A stretch of 64,000 nt of DNA from Bacteroidota bacterium (GCA_947479085.1 CANJYB010000019.1:1-64000); one strand, 5' to 3'; shown: positions 36,000 through 45,327, counted from the stretch's first letter. Numbers and translations: made by a program. The notes: generated by a model from the letters alone, not told the origin.

Positions 36000-36428
36000 A
36001 TGGAAAAACTGGACCAGATTATCTTTTATTCACTTGAAAAATCAATTAAAACATACCGTCAATATGCGCAACGGCAAATAAATCAGCAAAATTTTGATAT
36101 AACCATTGATCAATGGTTGGTATTAAAAACCATACAGAACAATCCGTCAGCATCTCAGCAGGAAATAGCTGAAAGTGCATTTAAAGACTATGCCTCCATC
36201 ACCAGGATGATTGAACTGCTTGTAAAAAAAGAATACCTTTCAAGGGACTTCCACTCCACCGACCGAAGAAGATTTGAATTGTCGATAACCGAAAAAGGAA
36301 TAGAAATAATAAACGACATTATGCCCATTGTTAAAGCCAACCGGAAACAGGCGCTCAAATCTTTTTCCAAAGAAGAGATTGAATCATTAAAAATATCATT
36401 AAATAAAATAATTAACAATTGCAAGTAA
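36000..36428 (+). CDS. MarR-family transcriptional regulator
   Basis: 142 residues. Helical N-terminus, then a winged helix-turn-helix (about 35-100): WLVLKTIQNNPSASQQEIAESAFKDYASITRMIELLVKKEYLSRDFHSTDRR. The wing DRRRFELSITEKG is the classical MarR signature, and the C-terminal helices form the dimer interface. It probably represses its own operon through the TTGACATATCAA site and responds to a small phenolic or oxidative ligand (inferred from the family). The serine protease gene begins 30 bp downstream in the same direction. Confidence 0.93.
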   Translation: MEKLDQIIFYSLEKSIKTYRQYAQRQINQQNFDITIDQWLVLKTIQNNPSASQQEIAESAFKDYASITRMIELLVKKEYLSRDFHSTDRRRFELSITEKGIEIINDIMPIVKANRKQALKSFSKEEIESLKISLNKIINNCK

Positions 36429-36458
36429 TCAATACAAACCCATACTAATCAACCGACT

Positions 36459-37214
36459 ATGAAAAAAATCATACTCTTCCCTATTGTTGTTATTGGTTTA
36501 ATTCTTTTGCAATCATTGGTGGTAAGAGATGATGTGCCGGATGCTAAGTTTATTGAACTCGCAAAACAATATCCACAGATTGCTCATTTTGCTATGGGGG
36601 AAGGAACAGTAATTGACTCCAGCTGGATACTTACTGTAGGGCATATTGGGAGAGACTTAAAACGGGATATAACCAATGGCCGCAATACTGCAGTAACCTG
36701 CAATGGGAAAAAGTATGATTTGGAAAAAGTAATAGTGCATCCTGATTTTGATGATACTCCGAGAGGTGTGGTAAACGATATTGCATTGGTAAAAATAAAA
36801 GGAAGTATCAAAGATATAGTACCCGGAAACATTTACAGGGACAAAAAAGAAACGGGCATGGACATTACCATAGTAGGAATGGGTGATATAGGAACAGGTT
36901 TAAAAGGTCCGAAAGTATGGGATAAAATTACAAGAGCAGCAACAAACAAAATAGATGGAGCAGACAGCCTTTGGATACATTTTACATTTGATGCTCCGGG
37001 TTCAGCTAATGTAACTAAACTGGAAGGGGTGAGTGGTCCCGGTGATAGCGGAGGACCTGCATTTTTTGAAGTGAATTCAAAACGATACATTGTCGGAATC
37101 AGTTCACATCAGCGAAGTACAAATGGAAAAGGGCGATACGGAGCGGTGGAATATTACACCCGGGTAAGTACCTTTTACAATTGGATTTTGCAAAGCATGA
37201 AAGAAAAATCCTGA
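36459..37214 (+). CDS. Exported trypsin-like serine protease
   Basis: 251 residues with an N-terminal signal peptide or anchor (about 4-21). Chymotrypsin-fold catalytic triad: His62 in ILTVGHIG (the usual AAHC is replaced by VGHI), Asp107 in GVVNDIALVKIKG, and Ser197 in GPGDSGGPAFF. No transmembrane or PDZ domain follows. It acts in the periplasm or outside. It lies 30 bp after the marR gene and 44 bp before a serine-hydrolase lipoprotein gene, so expression is probably under MarR control. The lack of cysteines near the His and the specificity pocket fit bacterial trypsin-like proteases; the substrate is unknown. Confidence 0.85.
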   Translation: MKKIILFPIVVIGLILLQSLVVRDDVPDAKFIELAKQYPQIAHFAMGEGTVIDSSWILTVGHIGRDLKRDITNGRNTAVTCNGKKYDLEKVIVHPDFDDTPRGVVNDIALVKIKGSIKDIVPGNIYRDKKETGMDITIVGMGDIGTGLKGPKVWDKITRAATNKIDGADSLWIHFTFDAPGSANVTKLEGVSGPGDSGGPAFFEVNSKRYIVGISSHQRSTNGKGRYGAVEYYTRVSTFYNWILQSMKEKS

Positions 37215-37258
37215 CACCAACTATTCTTAATTATTAACCAACTAATAAACCTTCTGCC

Positions 37259-38680
37259 ATGAAAAATTATTTTAAACGCATCCTTTTTTCGGTAGTTCTA
37301 TCTGCTGTTCTTTTTAGCTGTTCTTCCGCTCCGGTTATTCCTGTCGAAAGGCTGGATTCACTTTTAAACAAGGCCATATCCATGAACCTTTTTTCGGGAA
37401 ATATACTCATAGCGGATGATAAAGTAATAGCTTACGAAAAGTCGTTTGGTAAAGCCGATTATGAAAAAAACATAGCAAATACCAGCGAAACAAAGTTTCA
37501 ACTTGCTTCCATTACCAAGGATTTTACCAAAGTGATGATTCTGCAACTGATAGAACAACACAAACTCTCGGCAACTGATAATATTGGGAAATACCTTCCG
37601 GGCTTTTCGGATGAAGTGAACCAGGTAACTGTTCAGCAATTGCTTAATTTTACTTCCGGACTTGGCGATTATCATAATACACAGGATTTTGAACAACTGC
37701 AGGGCAGCACCATCACCATTCCTGATATTATTCCTATTATTCAAAAAGAAAAGCTTCAGTTTAAGCCAGGTTCTCAGTTTTTCTATTCCAATTCGGGCTA
37801 TGTGGTTCTGGCTGCTCTAATAGAAAAAATAACCAACCGAAATTATTACCAGGATTTGGAAGAAATGATATTGGAAAAACTAAACATGAATAATACTTCG
37901 TTTAACGGTTATGCAAAGCCAATGCCCGGAATAGCCACCGGTTACCTTACCAACCAGATAGGGCCTTTGCAAAACAACTCAGAATGGCACCTGGCAGGTG
38001 CAGGTGATGCAGGAATATATACTACCACCCATGATTTGCTTGCGTTCATTACTTCGGTATTTTATGATAATAAACTCCTGACTGATAGCAGCAAACTGAA
38101 ATACGTTTCGGAAATGATGCGCGAAAGCAAAATAAAAACATGGAACGATTTTCAAAAAAACGGACGTTATTCCCCGGCAGGTGGTGCCCCGGGAGTAAGT
38201 ACTATGTTTACCGTAAATATGCAAACCGGCAACATTGCCATCATTTTATCCAATTATGATGAAGGAACTGCAGAAGAAATAGGAATAAGAATTTCAGCCA
38301 TTTTGAACAATAAACCTGTTCAGCCTCTTAAGGAGCCTGCTCCTAAATATCTCTTCAACCTGATTAAAACAAAGGGAGGAAAGTATTTTGAAGAAAACTA
38401 TAAGCAGGAAATAAAAAATTCAGGAATGAGGGAAAAGGATGATATGATGCTGCTGAATGCCGGACAAGCCCTTTTGCAGGAAAAAGACTATGATAATGCC
38501 ATTTCGCTTTACAGAGTCTATACAAAGGAATTCCCGAAAATAATCATTGCCTGGAACGATATGGGCGAAGCTTACCTAGACAAGGGAGATAAGGAAAATG
38601 CTTTGAAATGCTTTGAACAGGCATTGAAGATTATGCCGGATAATAAACGAGCCAAAAACAACCTAGAGCATTTGAAATAA
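37259..38680 (+). CDS. Serine hydrolase (class C beta-lactamase fold) lipoprotein with C-terminal TPRs
   Basis: 473 residues. Lipobox VLFSC (Cys21). A beta-lactamase/transpeptidase-like domain (about 30-350) has the SxxK motif SITK (Ser84, Lys87), the YxN motif in FFYSNSGY, and a GAPGVSTMF segment where the third motif (KTG/HxG) normally lies. A C-terminal domain of about 80 residues holds two TPRs (GQALLQEKDYDNAISLYRVY, AYLDKGDKENALKCFEQAL). The combination is common in Bacteroidota; family members are D-aminopeptidases, esterases or penicillin-binding-like proteins. It is the last gene of the marR-protease operon. Confidence 0.88.
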   Translation: MKNYFKRILFSVVLSAVLFSCSSAPVIPVERLDSLLNKAISMNLFSGNILIADDKVIAYEKSFGKADYEKNIANTSETKFQLASITKDFTKVMILQLIEQHKLSATDNIGKYLPGFSDEVNQVTVQQLLNFTSGLGDYHNTQDFEQLQGSTITIPDIIPIIQKEKLQFKPGSQFFYSNSGYVVLAALIEKITNRNYYQDLEEMILEKLNMNNTSFNGYAKPMPGIATGYLTNQIGPLQNNSEWHLAGAGDAGIYTTTHDLLAFITSVFYDNKLLTDSSKLKYVSEMMRESKIKTWNDFQKNGRYSPAGGAPGVSTMFTVNMQTGNIAIILSNYDEGTAEEIGIRISAILNNKPVQPLKEPAPKYLFNLIKTKGGKYFEENYKQEIKNSGMREKDDMMLLNAGQALLQEKDYDNAISLYRVYTKEFPKIIIAWNDMGEAYLDKGDKENALKCFEQALKIMPDNKRAKNNLEHLK

Positions 38681-38720
38681 AATCCCAGATGATTTTATTA
38701 AGTAATTTTACTGATTAACT

Positions 38721-38783
38721 ATCATTTTATATAAAATGATGGTCATTTAATACAAAGTGAGGACCGTTTTATATAAAGTCGAG
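38721..38783. repeat. 21-bp tandem array F, three diverged copies
   Basis: 38721-38741, 38742-38762 and 38763-38783 share the pattern (A/G)YC.TTTTATATAAA.TGA.G with no length change. The first copy contains CATTTTATATAAAATG, a perfect 16-bp palindrome. Divergence among copies suggests an older array than A or B. Confidence 0.75.
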
Positions 38784-38858
38784 GTTTATCTTTTTTTGTT
38801 AACATCTTTCCCCTGTTATTTGTTATTAAATAATTAGTTCATCAAGTACCTAAAAACT

Positions 38859-38866
38859 TATCTTTG
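38859..38866 (+). promoter_or_regulatory. Promoter -7 box of glmM
   Basis: TATCTTTG followed by CAATCCG matches the strong TAnnTTTG consensus. The leader to the ATG at 38996 would be about 125 nt. Confidence 0.55.
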
Positions 38867-38995
38867 CAATCCGAAAAAATGTTCTTAACGCAAAGTCTGG
38901 AATCATAATTGATATACAGTAAAAAAGTTTAGGAATTAACCAATAGGGTTATTGTTTTTAACTCCATACATTAGAATTTATACTAAAAAGAAAAT

Positions 38996-40429
38996 ATGTC
39001 ATTAATAAAATCAATTTCAGGAATAAGAGGAACGATAGGTGGTAAGCCTGGCGAAGGATTGAGTCCCCTGGATGTTGTAAAGTTTACTTCAGCTTATGCT
39101 ACCTTTATTAAAGGGAAATCGAAGAATAAAAGAATAAAAATTGTCATTGGTCGCGATGCACGTATTTCGGGCGAAATGATGAATAATATTGTTATCGGTA
39201 CACTTCAGGGCATGGGTGCCGATATTGTGGACATTGGTTTATCCACCACTCCTACTGTGGAAATAGCGGTAACCGAAGAAAAAGCAGATGGTGGAATTAT
39301 ACTTACCGCCAGCCATAACCCTAAGCAATGGAATGCCTTAAAGTTACTGAACGAAAAAGGCGAATTTATCAGTGAAAAAGACGGGGCCGAAGTGCTAAGC
39401 ATAGCCGAATCTGAAACGTATGTATTTGCTGATGTTAACTCTCTTGGTAAAGTAACTAAGAATGATACTTATTTTAAGAAACACATAGATAAAATACTGG
39501 CCTTATCTTTAATTGATGTGGCTGCCATTAAAAAAGCCAACTTTAAAGTAGTTATTGATTGTGTTAACTCTACCGGGGGAATCATCGTTCCTCAATTGTT
39601 GGAAGCGTTAGGAGTAGAAAAAATAGTGAAACTGTATTGCGACCCTACGGGGGAATTTCCTCATAACCCGGAACCATTGCCTGAAAACCTGCGTGACATA
39701 GCAAAGGTTGTTAAAAAGGAGAATGCAAGCCTTGGTATTGTGGTGGACCCTGATGTGGACCGCTTGGCATTGGTTTGCGAAGACGGAGAAATGTTTGGAG
39801 AAGAATACACATTGGTAGCTTGTGCTGATTATGTATTAAGCAAACGGACACCTGCCGAAAAAGCGGATGGTAAAAAAGCAAATACAGTTTCAAACCTTTC
39901 TTCTACCCGGGCATTGCGTGATGTTACCGAAAAACATGGTGGTATTCATTCTGCATCTGCAGTAGGCGAAGTGAATGTGGTAAAACTAATGAAAGATACA
40001 AAAGCCATTATTGGCGGAGAAGGAAATGGAGGGGTTATATTACCCGAACTTCATTATGGCCGCGATGCCTTGGTGGGAATTGCTTTATTTCTTTCTCACC
40101 TTGCTAAACATGGTAAAAGCTGTTCCATGCTTCGTTCTACTTTTAACGATTATTATATTTCTAAAAACAAGATAGAGTTAACCAACGAGATAGATGTTGA
40201 TAGAATATTGCAGGACATTAAGGAAAAATATAAAAAACAACCTGTAAATACAGTAGATGGGGTAAAGATAGAATTTGATAAAGAATGGGTACATTTGCGG
40301 AAGTCTAACACCGAACCGATTATTCGTATTTATTCGGAAAGCGAAAGCGAAACGACTGCTGATAATCTGGCGAAAAAGATAATGGCAGACATAAGAGATT
40401 GTATTAAAAAACAACAAATAACAGCTTAA
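38996..40429 (+). CDS. glmM: Phosphoglucosamine mutase, GlmM-like phosphohexomutase
   Basis: 477 residues. Alpha-D-phosphohexomutase family with all four motifs: the phosphoserine loop TASHNP (Ser at about 106), the metal site DPDVDR (about 251-256), the sugar-specificity loop GEGNGGVILPE, and the phosphate-binding loop RKSNTEPIIRIYSE near the C-terminus. It probably converts glucosamine-6-phosphate to glucosamine-1-phosphate for UDP-GlcNAc, peptidoglycan and LPS synthesis. The N-terminus MSLIKSISGIRGTIG is typical of Bacteroidota GlmM. A palindrome (40438-40468) separates it from the following cysteine desulfurase gene. A second, different phosphohexomutase gene lies at 50025. Confidence 0.9.
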   Translation: MSLIKSISGIRGTIGGKPGEGLSPLDVVKFTSAYATFIKGKSKNKRIKIVIGRDARISGEMMNNIVIGTLQGMGADIVDIGLSTTPTVEIAVTEEKADGGIILTASHNPKQWNALKLLNEKGEFISEKDGAEVLSIAESETYVFADVNSLGKVTKNDTYFKKHIDKILALSLIDVAAIKKANFKVVIDCVNSTGGIIVPQLLEALGVEKIVKLYCDPTGEFPHNPEPLPENLRDIAKVVKKENASLGIVVDPDVDRLALVCEDGEMFGEEYTLVACADYVLSKRTPAEKADGKKANTVSNLSSTRALRDVTEKHGGIHSASAVGEVNVVKLMKDTKAIIGGEGNGGVILPELHYGRDALVGIALFLSHLAKHGKSCSMLRSTFNDYYISKNKIELTNEIDVDRILQDIKEKYKKQPVNTVDGVKIEFDKEWVHLRKSNTEPIIRIYSESESETTADNLAKKIMADIRDCIKKQQITA

Positions 40430-40437
40430 ACCACTTT

Positions 40438-40468
40438 CCCCTGTTAGGGTTTTGAACCCTGACAGGGG
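40438..40468. repeat. Palindrome CCCCTGTTAGGGTT / AACCCTGACAGGGG, copy 2 of 2
   Basis: A 14-bp stem with one mismatch (T opposite G on the plus strand) and a 3-base loop TTG. The sequence is nearly the same as the 33-bp palindrome at 1379-1411. It lies in the 53-bp gap between glmM and the cysteine desulfurase gene, ending 14 bp before the latter's ATG. Confidence 0.85.
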
Positions 40469-40482
40469 TATTACACAAACCA

Positions 40483-41631
40483 ATGAAAGTATATTTAGAC
40501 AACGCAGCTACCACAGCATTAGATAAAGAAGTATTGGACGAAATGCTTCCTTACATGACCGATTTTTTCGGCAACCCATCCTCTATCCATTCTTTTGGAA
40601 GAAAAACAAGAACTGCCATAGAAGCTGCCCGTAAGTCCGTGGCCAAATCGCTAAACGTTTCTCCATCAGAAATATTCTTTACTTCAGGCGGTACTGAGGC
40701 GGATAACATGGCTATCCGATGTAGTATTCATGATTTAGGGTTAAAGCATGCAATAACTTCTCGCATAGAACACCATGCTGTTATGCACACCCTGGAAGCA
40801 TTGGAACACGAAGGTTTAATAAAATTAAGTTACGTAAATTTAACTCCCGATGGTCATGTTGACCTGAACCACCTCGAGCAATTATTAAAAGAAAACGAAC
40901 GGACGCTAGTATCGTTAATGCATGCCAATAACGAGATTGGAAATTTACTTTCTTTAGAAGAGGTGGGTAAAATATGTGAAAAATACGATGCCATTTTTCA
41001 TTCCGATACAGTTCAAACAATGGCGCATTATGCCTTTGATTTACAGAAAATAAATATTCATTTTATTACCTGTGCTGCTCATAAATTTCATGGTCCTAAA
41101 GGGGTTGGGTTTTTATACGTAAACGGAAAAATAAAAATTAATCCATTAATTTACGGAGGTTCTCAGGAACGCAATATGCGTGGAGGTACCGAAAACTTAT
41201 ATGGTATTATTGGTCTTGCAAAAGCATTGGAAATTGCCAACCGTGATTTGGAACACCATCAACAGCAAATTACCGGGTTAAAAAAACACATGGTGGAACA
41301 ATTAAAAGCAAACATTAAAGGAGTTGAATTTAATGGTTCCTGTCTTGATAATTGTTTATACACAGTTCTCAGCGTTCGCTTTCCGCACACCGAAAATGCA
41401 GAGATGTTTTTATTTAACCTTGATATTGCAGGTATTGCCGCATCGGGAGGAAGTGCTTGTACCAGCGGAAGTGATAAAGGTTCGCATGTATTGGCAGGTA
41501 TTGGTGCTGATGTTACCAGACCATCTGTTCGCTTTTCGTTCAGTAAACATTCTACTAAAGAAGAAGTTGATTATACCATCAGCAAATTAAAGGAGATGTT
41601 TAAATTTAATGAAGTAAAACAGGAAGCTTAA
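40483..41631 (+). CDS. Cysteine desulfurase, NifS/IscS type
   Basis: 382 residues. PLP-dependent class V aminotransferase fold. Visible are the N-terminal VYLDNAATTALDKEV, the cofactor-contacting ITSRIEHHAVMHTLEALE, the DTVQTMAH segment, the PLP lysine in CAAHKFHGPKG (Lys201), and the active-site cysteine loop GGSACTSGS (Cys326) that carries the persulfide. It removes sulfur from L-cysteine for iron-sulfur clusters, tRNA thiolation or cofactors. It is probably co-transcribed with glmM (53-bp gap with a palindrome). The stop codon overlaps the stop of the convergent lpxR pseudogene by 2 bases. No iscU partner is adjacent. Confidence 0.93.
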   Translation: MKVYLDNAATTALDKEVLDEMLPYMTDFFGNPSSIHSFGRKTRTAIEAARKSVAKSLNVSPSEIFFTSGGTEADNMAIRCSIHDLGLKHAITSRIEHHAVMHTLEALEHEGLIKLSYVNLTPDGHVDLNHLEQLLKENERTLVSLMHANNEIGNLLSLEEVGKICEKYDAIFHSDTVQTMAHYAFDLQKINIHFITCAAHKFHGPKGVGFLYVNGKIKINPLIYGGSQERNMRGGTENLYGIIGLAKALEIANRDLEHHQQQITGLKKHMVEQLKANIKGVEFNGSCLDNCLYTVLSVRFPHTENAEMFLFNLDIAGIAASGGSACTSGSDKGSHVLAGIGADVTRPSVRFSFSKHSTKEEVDYTISKLKEMFKFNEVKQEA

Positions 41632-42600
41632 AAAGCTGTTCGTATTCTTATTCCGCCCCAACTGTGGTTTCCCTGTCCGTTAAATTCTTCACTTAAAAAC
41701 ACATGAGAATATTCAAGGTAAACCTTTTTTATCCTGATGGTGACACCAAAACTATTCTGTAAGTTAACCCTGTTAAGTTTATCTCTATCCACAATATAAG
41801 GACTGCTGTCATTAAACATGCCTCCCTGCATGGTGGCATAGTAACCGATGATACTAATTAAAGGTTGTTCATAAAAACAATCTAAAATTTCTTTGCTGAT
41901 TTGTTTTCAATTGACTTAAAAGGAGAATCAAAATAACCAAACATCATTGTAAAACCCAAGCCTGCTTTATCGCTCAATGTTCCTAAATGCAGATTAGCTT
42001 CTGTGCAAAGCATGAAAAGACTTTTATACGAAATGAGTTCCTGTTGATGAAAGACCTTAAAATTCAGCACTACATCATTCTGAATTTGATGCTCCCATCC
42101 TAGCGGTTGTATATTATTTACCATCTGTGAATGGACTTTTGCATATCCGCACCACCGGCTAAAGGGCCAATTATACCTAAAGTAATGGAGGAAGTTATTC
42201 TTTTATGTTTTACAGTATCTGTTGAAATTACAAACGTATTCAAACAAAAAACAGCAGCAAAAGGCCGGTCGTTCAGTATTATTTCTTCGTGACGAATACT
42301 GGAAGGAGTATAACCTTCATGAACCAAAGCCAAACCATATTGCAAAGAACTATTTTTAGTTTTTAATAGAATTCTTGTTAAAGGATTGAATTTTAATTTT
42401 GAAGAAATGACTTCAAGGTTAATTCCCTGAGTATAATATTGATCCGTAGAAGCAAAAAAATCATTGTCGTAGTGCAGACGAATGTAGCTTTTACTTTTTA
42501 TATTCCTGTAAATAGCTGTATTATCGGTAGCCTGGGCGAAAAACAGTAAACTGTGAAATAAAAATACGGAACTAATTAGGATTCTTAATTTGAGATGCAT
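41628..42600 (-). pseudogene. lpxR: Outer-membrane lipid A deacylase LpxR, broken by two frameshifts
   Basis: Three consecutive pieces in different frames join into one LpxR-family (DUF2219) protein. Piece 1 (42118-42600) has a signal peptide, YIRLHYDNDFFASTDQYYTQGI and FAAVFCLNTFV, ending in GGADMQKSIHRW then stop. Piece 2 (41882-42124) continues VNNIQPLGWEHQIQNDVVLN. Piece 3 (41628-41880) continues DCFYEQPLISIIGYYAT, QGGMFNDSSPY and ends IRIRTAF. Adding one G at about 42121 and one T at about 41884 restores a protein of about 320 residues, normal for LpxR, a 12-stranded beta-barrel that removes the 3'-acyloxyacyl chain of lipid A. Both breaks are single-base losses in short homopolymers. 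It is convergent with the cysteine desulfurase gene. Confidence 0.85.
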
Positions 42601-42757
42601 CTAACAAACATACGAAGATTTTGTAGTTTTAGTTTTACTAAAGCTATTATTGATATGCAATTTAAAGCTTCATTTGTGAATAAAATCTCCTTAAAACTTA
42701 AACCATATCAAATATATTTTATAAATTGCGTCACTTTTAACTAAATTCATTAACCAA

Positions 42758-45244
42758 ATGAAAAAAATAAAAACACTTGCACTTTTCACAATTTCAGTTT
42801 TAAGCTTATCGTTACGCAATGACGTGCACGCACAAACTTCAAAATCGGCTCCAACGGTTTATTCTGCAAATGATTTGCAGCTATTAAAAGGGTTTGATGC
42901 TCAATCTGTGATTAATGAATTAAAAGCAAAAGGTATTCCTCAATCGGAATTTCCCGGTATCCTAAAACATAAAAAGGCTCTTTACCTTTCTCAGCAAAAA
43001 GGAGAAAAAAAACTAACATCAATTCCAAGCAATCCCCCTCAGGGTGGAGGAGGTCCTTGTATAAACTCCGGTTTTGAAGATGTTAATTTTAATATGTGGA
43101 CCGGAGCAACGGGTTTAGTTCCGGGAACAGTATGGACACCAGGTTTCATTAATGGTGGACTTAATGCTTCCGCTGCAGGACCCTCCCGTCATACCATACT
43201 TACCAATGTAGCGGGCTTTGACCCTGTTGCTTTAAATGCTGTTACTAATTTACCAGAAATTCCTTTAACGGCGCCGGGTGGCGGAGGTGTTTCTGTTCGT
43301 TTAGGTAATTATGATACTGGAGGAGAGACAGAAAAATTAGATTATCCTATTACAGTTACTCCTCAAAACACTTCTTTTACTTACCAATATGCCGTAGTTT
43401 TAGAAAGTCCTACAGGGCATAATAATGCAGAACAACCAAGATTTAACATACAGGTTTTTGATCAGTTTGGCACTCCCGTATCAGGACCTTGCGGTGTTTA
43501 TGCTGTTGAAGGGCTTGCCGCTGCCGGAGATACAACATTTCATCCTTTTAATGCAGGTGGAGTTGCTGCTTCAGCAGGTGGATTTTATAAAAAGTGGACA
43601 ACTGTTGGTATCGACTTAACTCCATATATAGGAACTACTGTAACTATAGAATTCCAAACTGCTGACTGCACACTTGGGGGGCACTTTGGATATGCTTATA
43701 TCGATTGCTCCTGCTCCCAATTGCAAACAAATATCGCTTTTTGTCCTAATGATACCATACTTATGTTAACCGCTCCGGGTGGCTATTCCACTTACCAATG
43801 GTATGATAACAACAATATTCTTATCCCGGCAGCCCAAGGAGGAACTAATGATACTTTGTTTATCCATAATCCTGTCATTGGACAAATATATTCTGTTAGT
43901 ATGTTTTCTCTGTCCGGATGTAACACTTCAATTACAACTACATTGCAATATACTTCAATGCAAATCACTGACCATTTTTCAAATGTATCCTGTTTCGGAT
44001 TGTCAGATGGTTTGATTTACGTTACTTTAACCGGAGCTAATCCGCCATATACTTATACTTGGACTAATCAGGCTACGGGAGGAAGCGCAGGAGGAAATAA
44101 TGATAGTTTAATTAATTTAGGTCCCGGAGACTATGTGGTTCATATTACTTCAACGGGAGGTTGTTCGGGAACAGATACAATACATATTACCCAACCAAAT
44201 GTTTTACCTGATACAACTGCTGCGAGTGTTGTTCTTATGTGTCCTAACGACACAACAGTTACTTTAATTGCCCCGGCCGGAGCATTAGGCTACCACTGGT
44301 TTCAGAATGGATTGCCTGTTAGTGATGCTTTGGGTGGTCATAATGTTGTGCTAACTTTACATCCGCCAAATATGCCAAGTATTGGAGATACCCTTTATTG
44401 TGCGCTTGATTGTCCTCATTGGTCTGCTGTTACATTGCAATCAAATAATATTCAGATTACTGATGGGCATACCGATGTGACGTGTTACGGCAATAATGAT
44501 GGTTCTGCCTTTGTCAATACTTCAGGACCAGCAGCGGGTCCTTACTTTTATTCTTGGACCAATAGCACCGGTACCGTAGTAAATACTACTGCTACTTATA
44601 ATAATGCTTACGCAGGTACTTACTATGTAAATGTCCAGACGTATGGAGGTTGCGGGAAAATGGATACCATAATAATCAATCAACCATCTAACCCCGAAGA
44701 TTCCATTAATTTATATACAACCTTTTGTATGGAAGATAAAAACATTGTACTGCGTGTTCCTGCAGGCTTAGGAACTTATACCTGGTATGCCGGAACTGAT
44801 ACTTCAGCAAGCGGAATTGTACTTTCTACTGATGATACTTTGCTAATTCCTAATCCTGTAGTTGGCAGTATTTATACAGTCTGGGTGCATCCTCCTATTG
44901 GTTGTGATTATATGATTTCTTCCAGTTTACAATATTCTCCACCACCAAATTTACCTAACTATATTGTTACTACAAATGTATTCTCTCCTGATGGCGATGG
45001 GGTTAATGATAAATTTGATTTGAATCAATTTACTTATACAAAAGATTTCCATGTGGAAATATTTAACCGTTGGGGTAAAAAAGTTTTTGAATCCAGTGAT
45101 GTACATACACAATGGGATGGACGAATTAACGGAAACCCTGCAGAAGAAGGAGTTTATTACTGGATGGCTTCTTATACTTCGCTTTGTACTCCGGGTGGAG
45201 AATCTCATGAAAGCACCGGATTTGTCCAGGTGGTTAGAAAATAG
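42758..45244 (+). CDS. Large secreted protein with T9SS type B (gliding-associated) C-terminal domain
   Basis: 828 residues. Signal peptide about 1-26. A propeptide-like region has LKGFDAQSVINELKAKGIPQSEF, then a beta-sandwich domain of about 230 residues (CINSGFEDVNFNMWTGATG to LGGHFGYAYIDCSCS). Next come Ig/SprB-like repeats with the markers 'CFGLSDGLIYVTLTGANPPYTYTWTN' and 'VTCYGNNDGSAFVNTSGPA', of the type found in gliding adhesins. The C-terminal ~90 residues are the CHU-type domain: VFSPDGDGVNDKF, VEIFNRWGKKVFESS, WDGRINGNPAEEGVYYW. T9SS secretes it to the surface. Probably an adhesin or cell-surface structural protein. A strong terminator follows. Confidence 0.9.
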   Translation: MKKIKTLALFTISVLSLSLRNDVHAQTSKSAPTVYSANDLQLLKGFDAQSVINELKAKGIPQSEFPGILKHKKALYLSQQKGEKKLTSIPSNPPQGGGGPCINSGFEDVNFNMWTGATGLVPGTVWTPGFINGGLNASAAGPSRHTILTNVAGFDPVALNAVTNLPEIPLTAPGGGGVSVRLGNYDTGGETEKLDYPITVTPQNTSFTYQYAVVLESPTGHNNAEQPRFNIQVFDQFGTPVSGPCGVYAVEGLAAAGDTTFHPFNAGGVAASAGGFYKKWTTVGIDLTPYIGTTVTIEFQTADCTLGGHFGYAYIDCSCSQLQTNIAFCPNDTILMLTAPGGYSTYQWYDNNNILIPAAQGGTNDTLFIHNPVIGQIYSVSMFSLSGCNTSITTTLQYTSMQITDHFSNVSCFGLSDGLIYVTLTGANPPYTYTWTNQATGGSAGGNNDSLINLGPGDYVVHITSTGGCSGTDTIHITQPNVLPDTTAASVVLMCPNDTTVTLIAPAGALGYHWFQNGLPVSDALGGHNVVLTLHPPNMPSIGDTLYCALDCPHWSAVTLQSNNIQITDGHTDVTCYGNNDGSAFVNTSGPAAGPYFYSWTNSTGTVVNTTATYNNAYAGTYYVNVQTYGGCGKMDTIIINQPSNPEDSINLYTTFCMEDKNIVLRVPAGLGTYTWYAGTDTSASGIVLSTDDTLLIPNPVVGSIYTVWVHPPIGCDYMISSSLQYSPPPNLPNYIVTTNVFSPDGDGVNDKFDLNQFTYTKDFHVEIFNRWGKKVFESSDVHTQWDGRINGNPAEEGVYYWMASYTSLCTPGGESHESTGFVQVVRK

Positions 45245-45269
45245 AACTAATAAATACAAGCAATATTTA

Positions 45270-45298
45270 AAAAGCCTCACATAAGTGAGGCTTTTTTT
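45270..45298 (+). terminator. Rho-independent terminator
   Basis: AAAAGCCTCAC, loop ATAA, GTGAGGCTTTTTTT: a perfect 11-bp stem with a T-tract, 25 bp after the stop of the type B surface protein. Confidence 0.92.
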
Positions 45299-45327
45299 GT
45301 TCCAGATACTTTTTATTTTATTTTCTA

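Larger units (their letters stand above)
38681..38995. other. Intergenic region with array F and the glmM promoter
   Basis: 315 bp between the serine hydrolase and glmM. It contains the three-copy 21-bp array F (38721-38783) and the -7 box (38859-38866). Confidence 0.6.
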
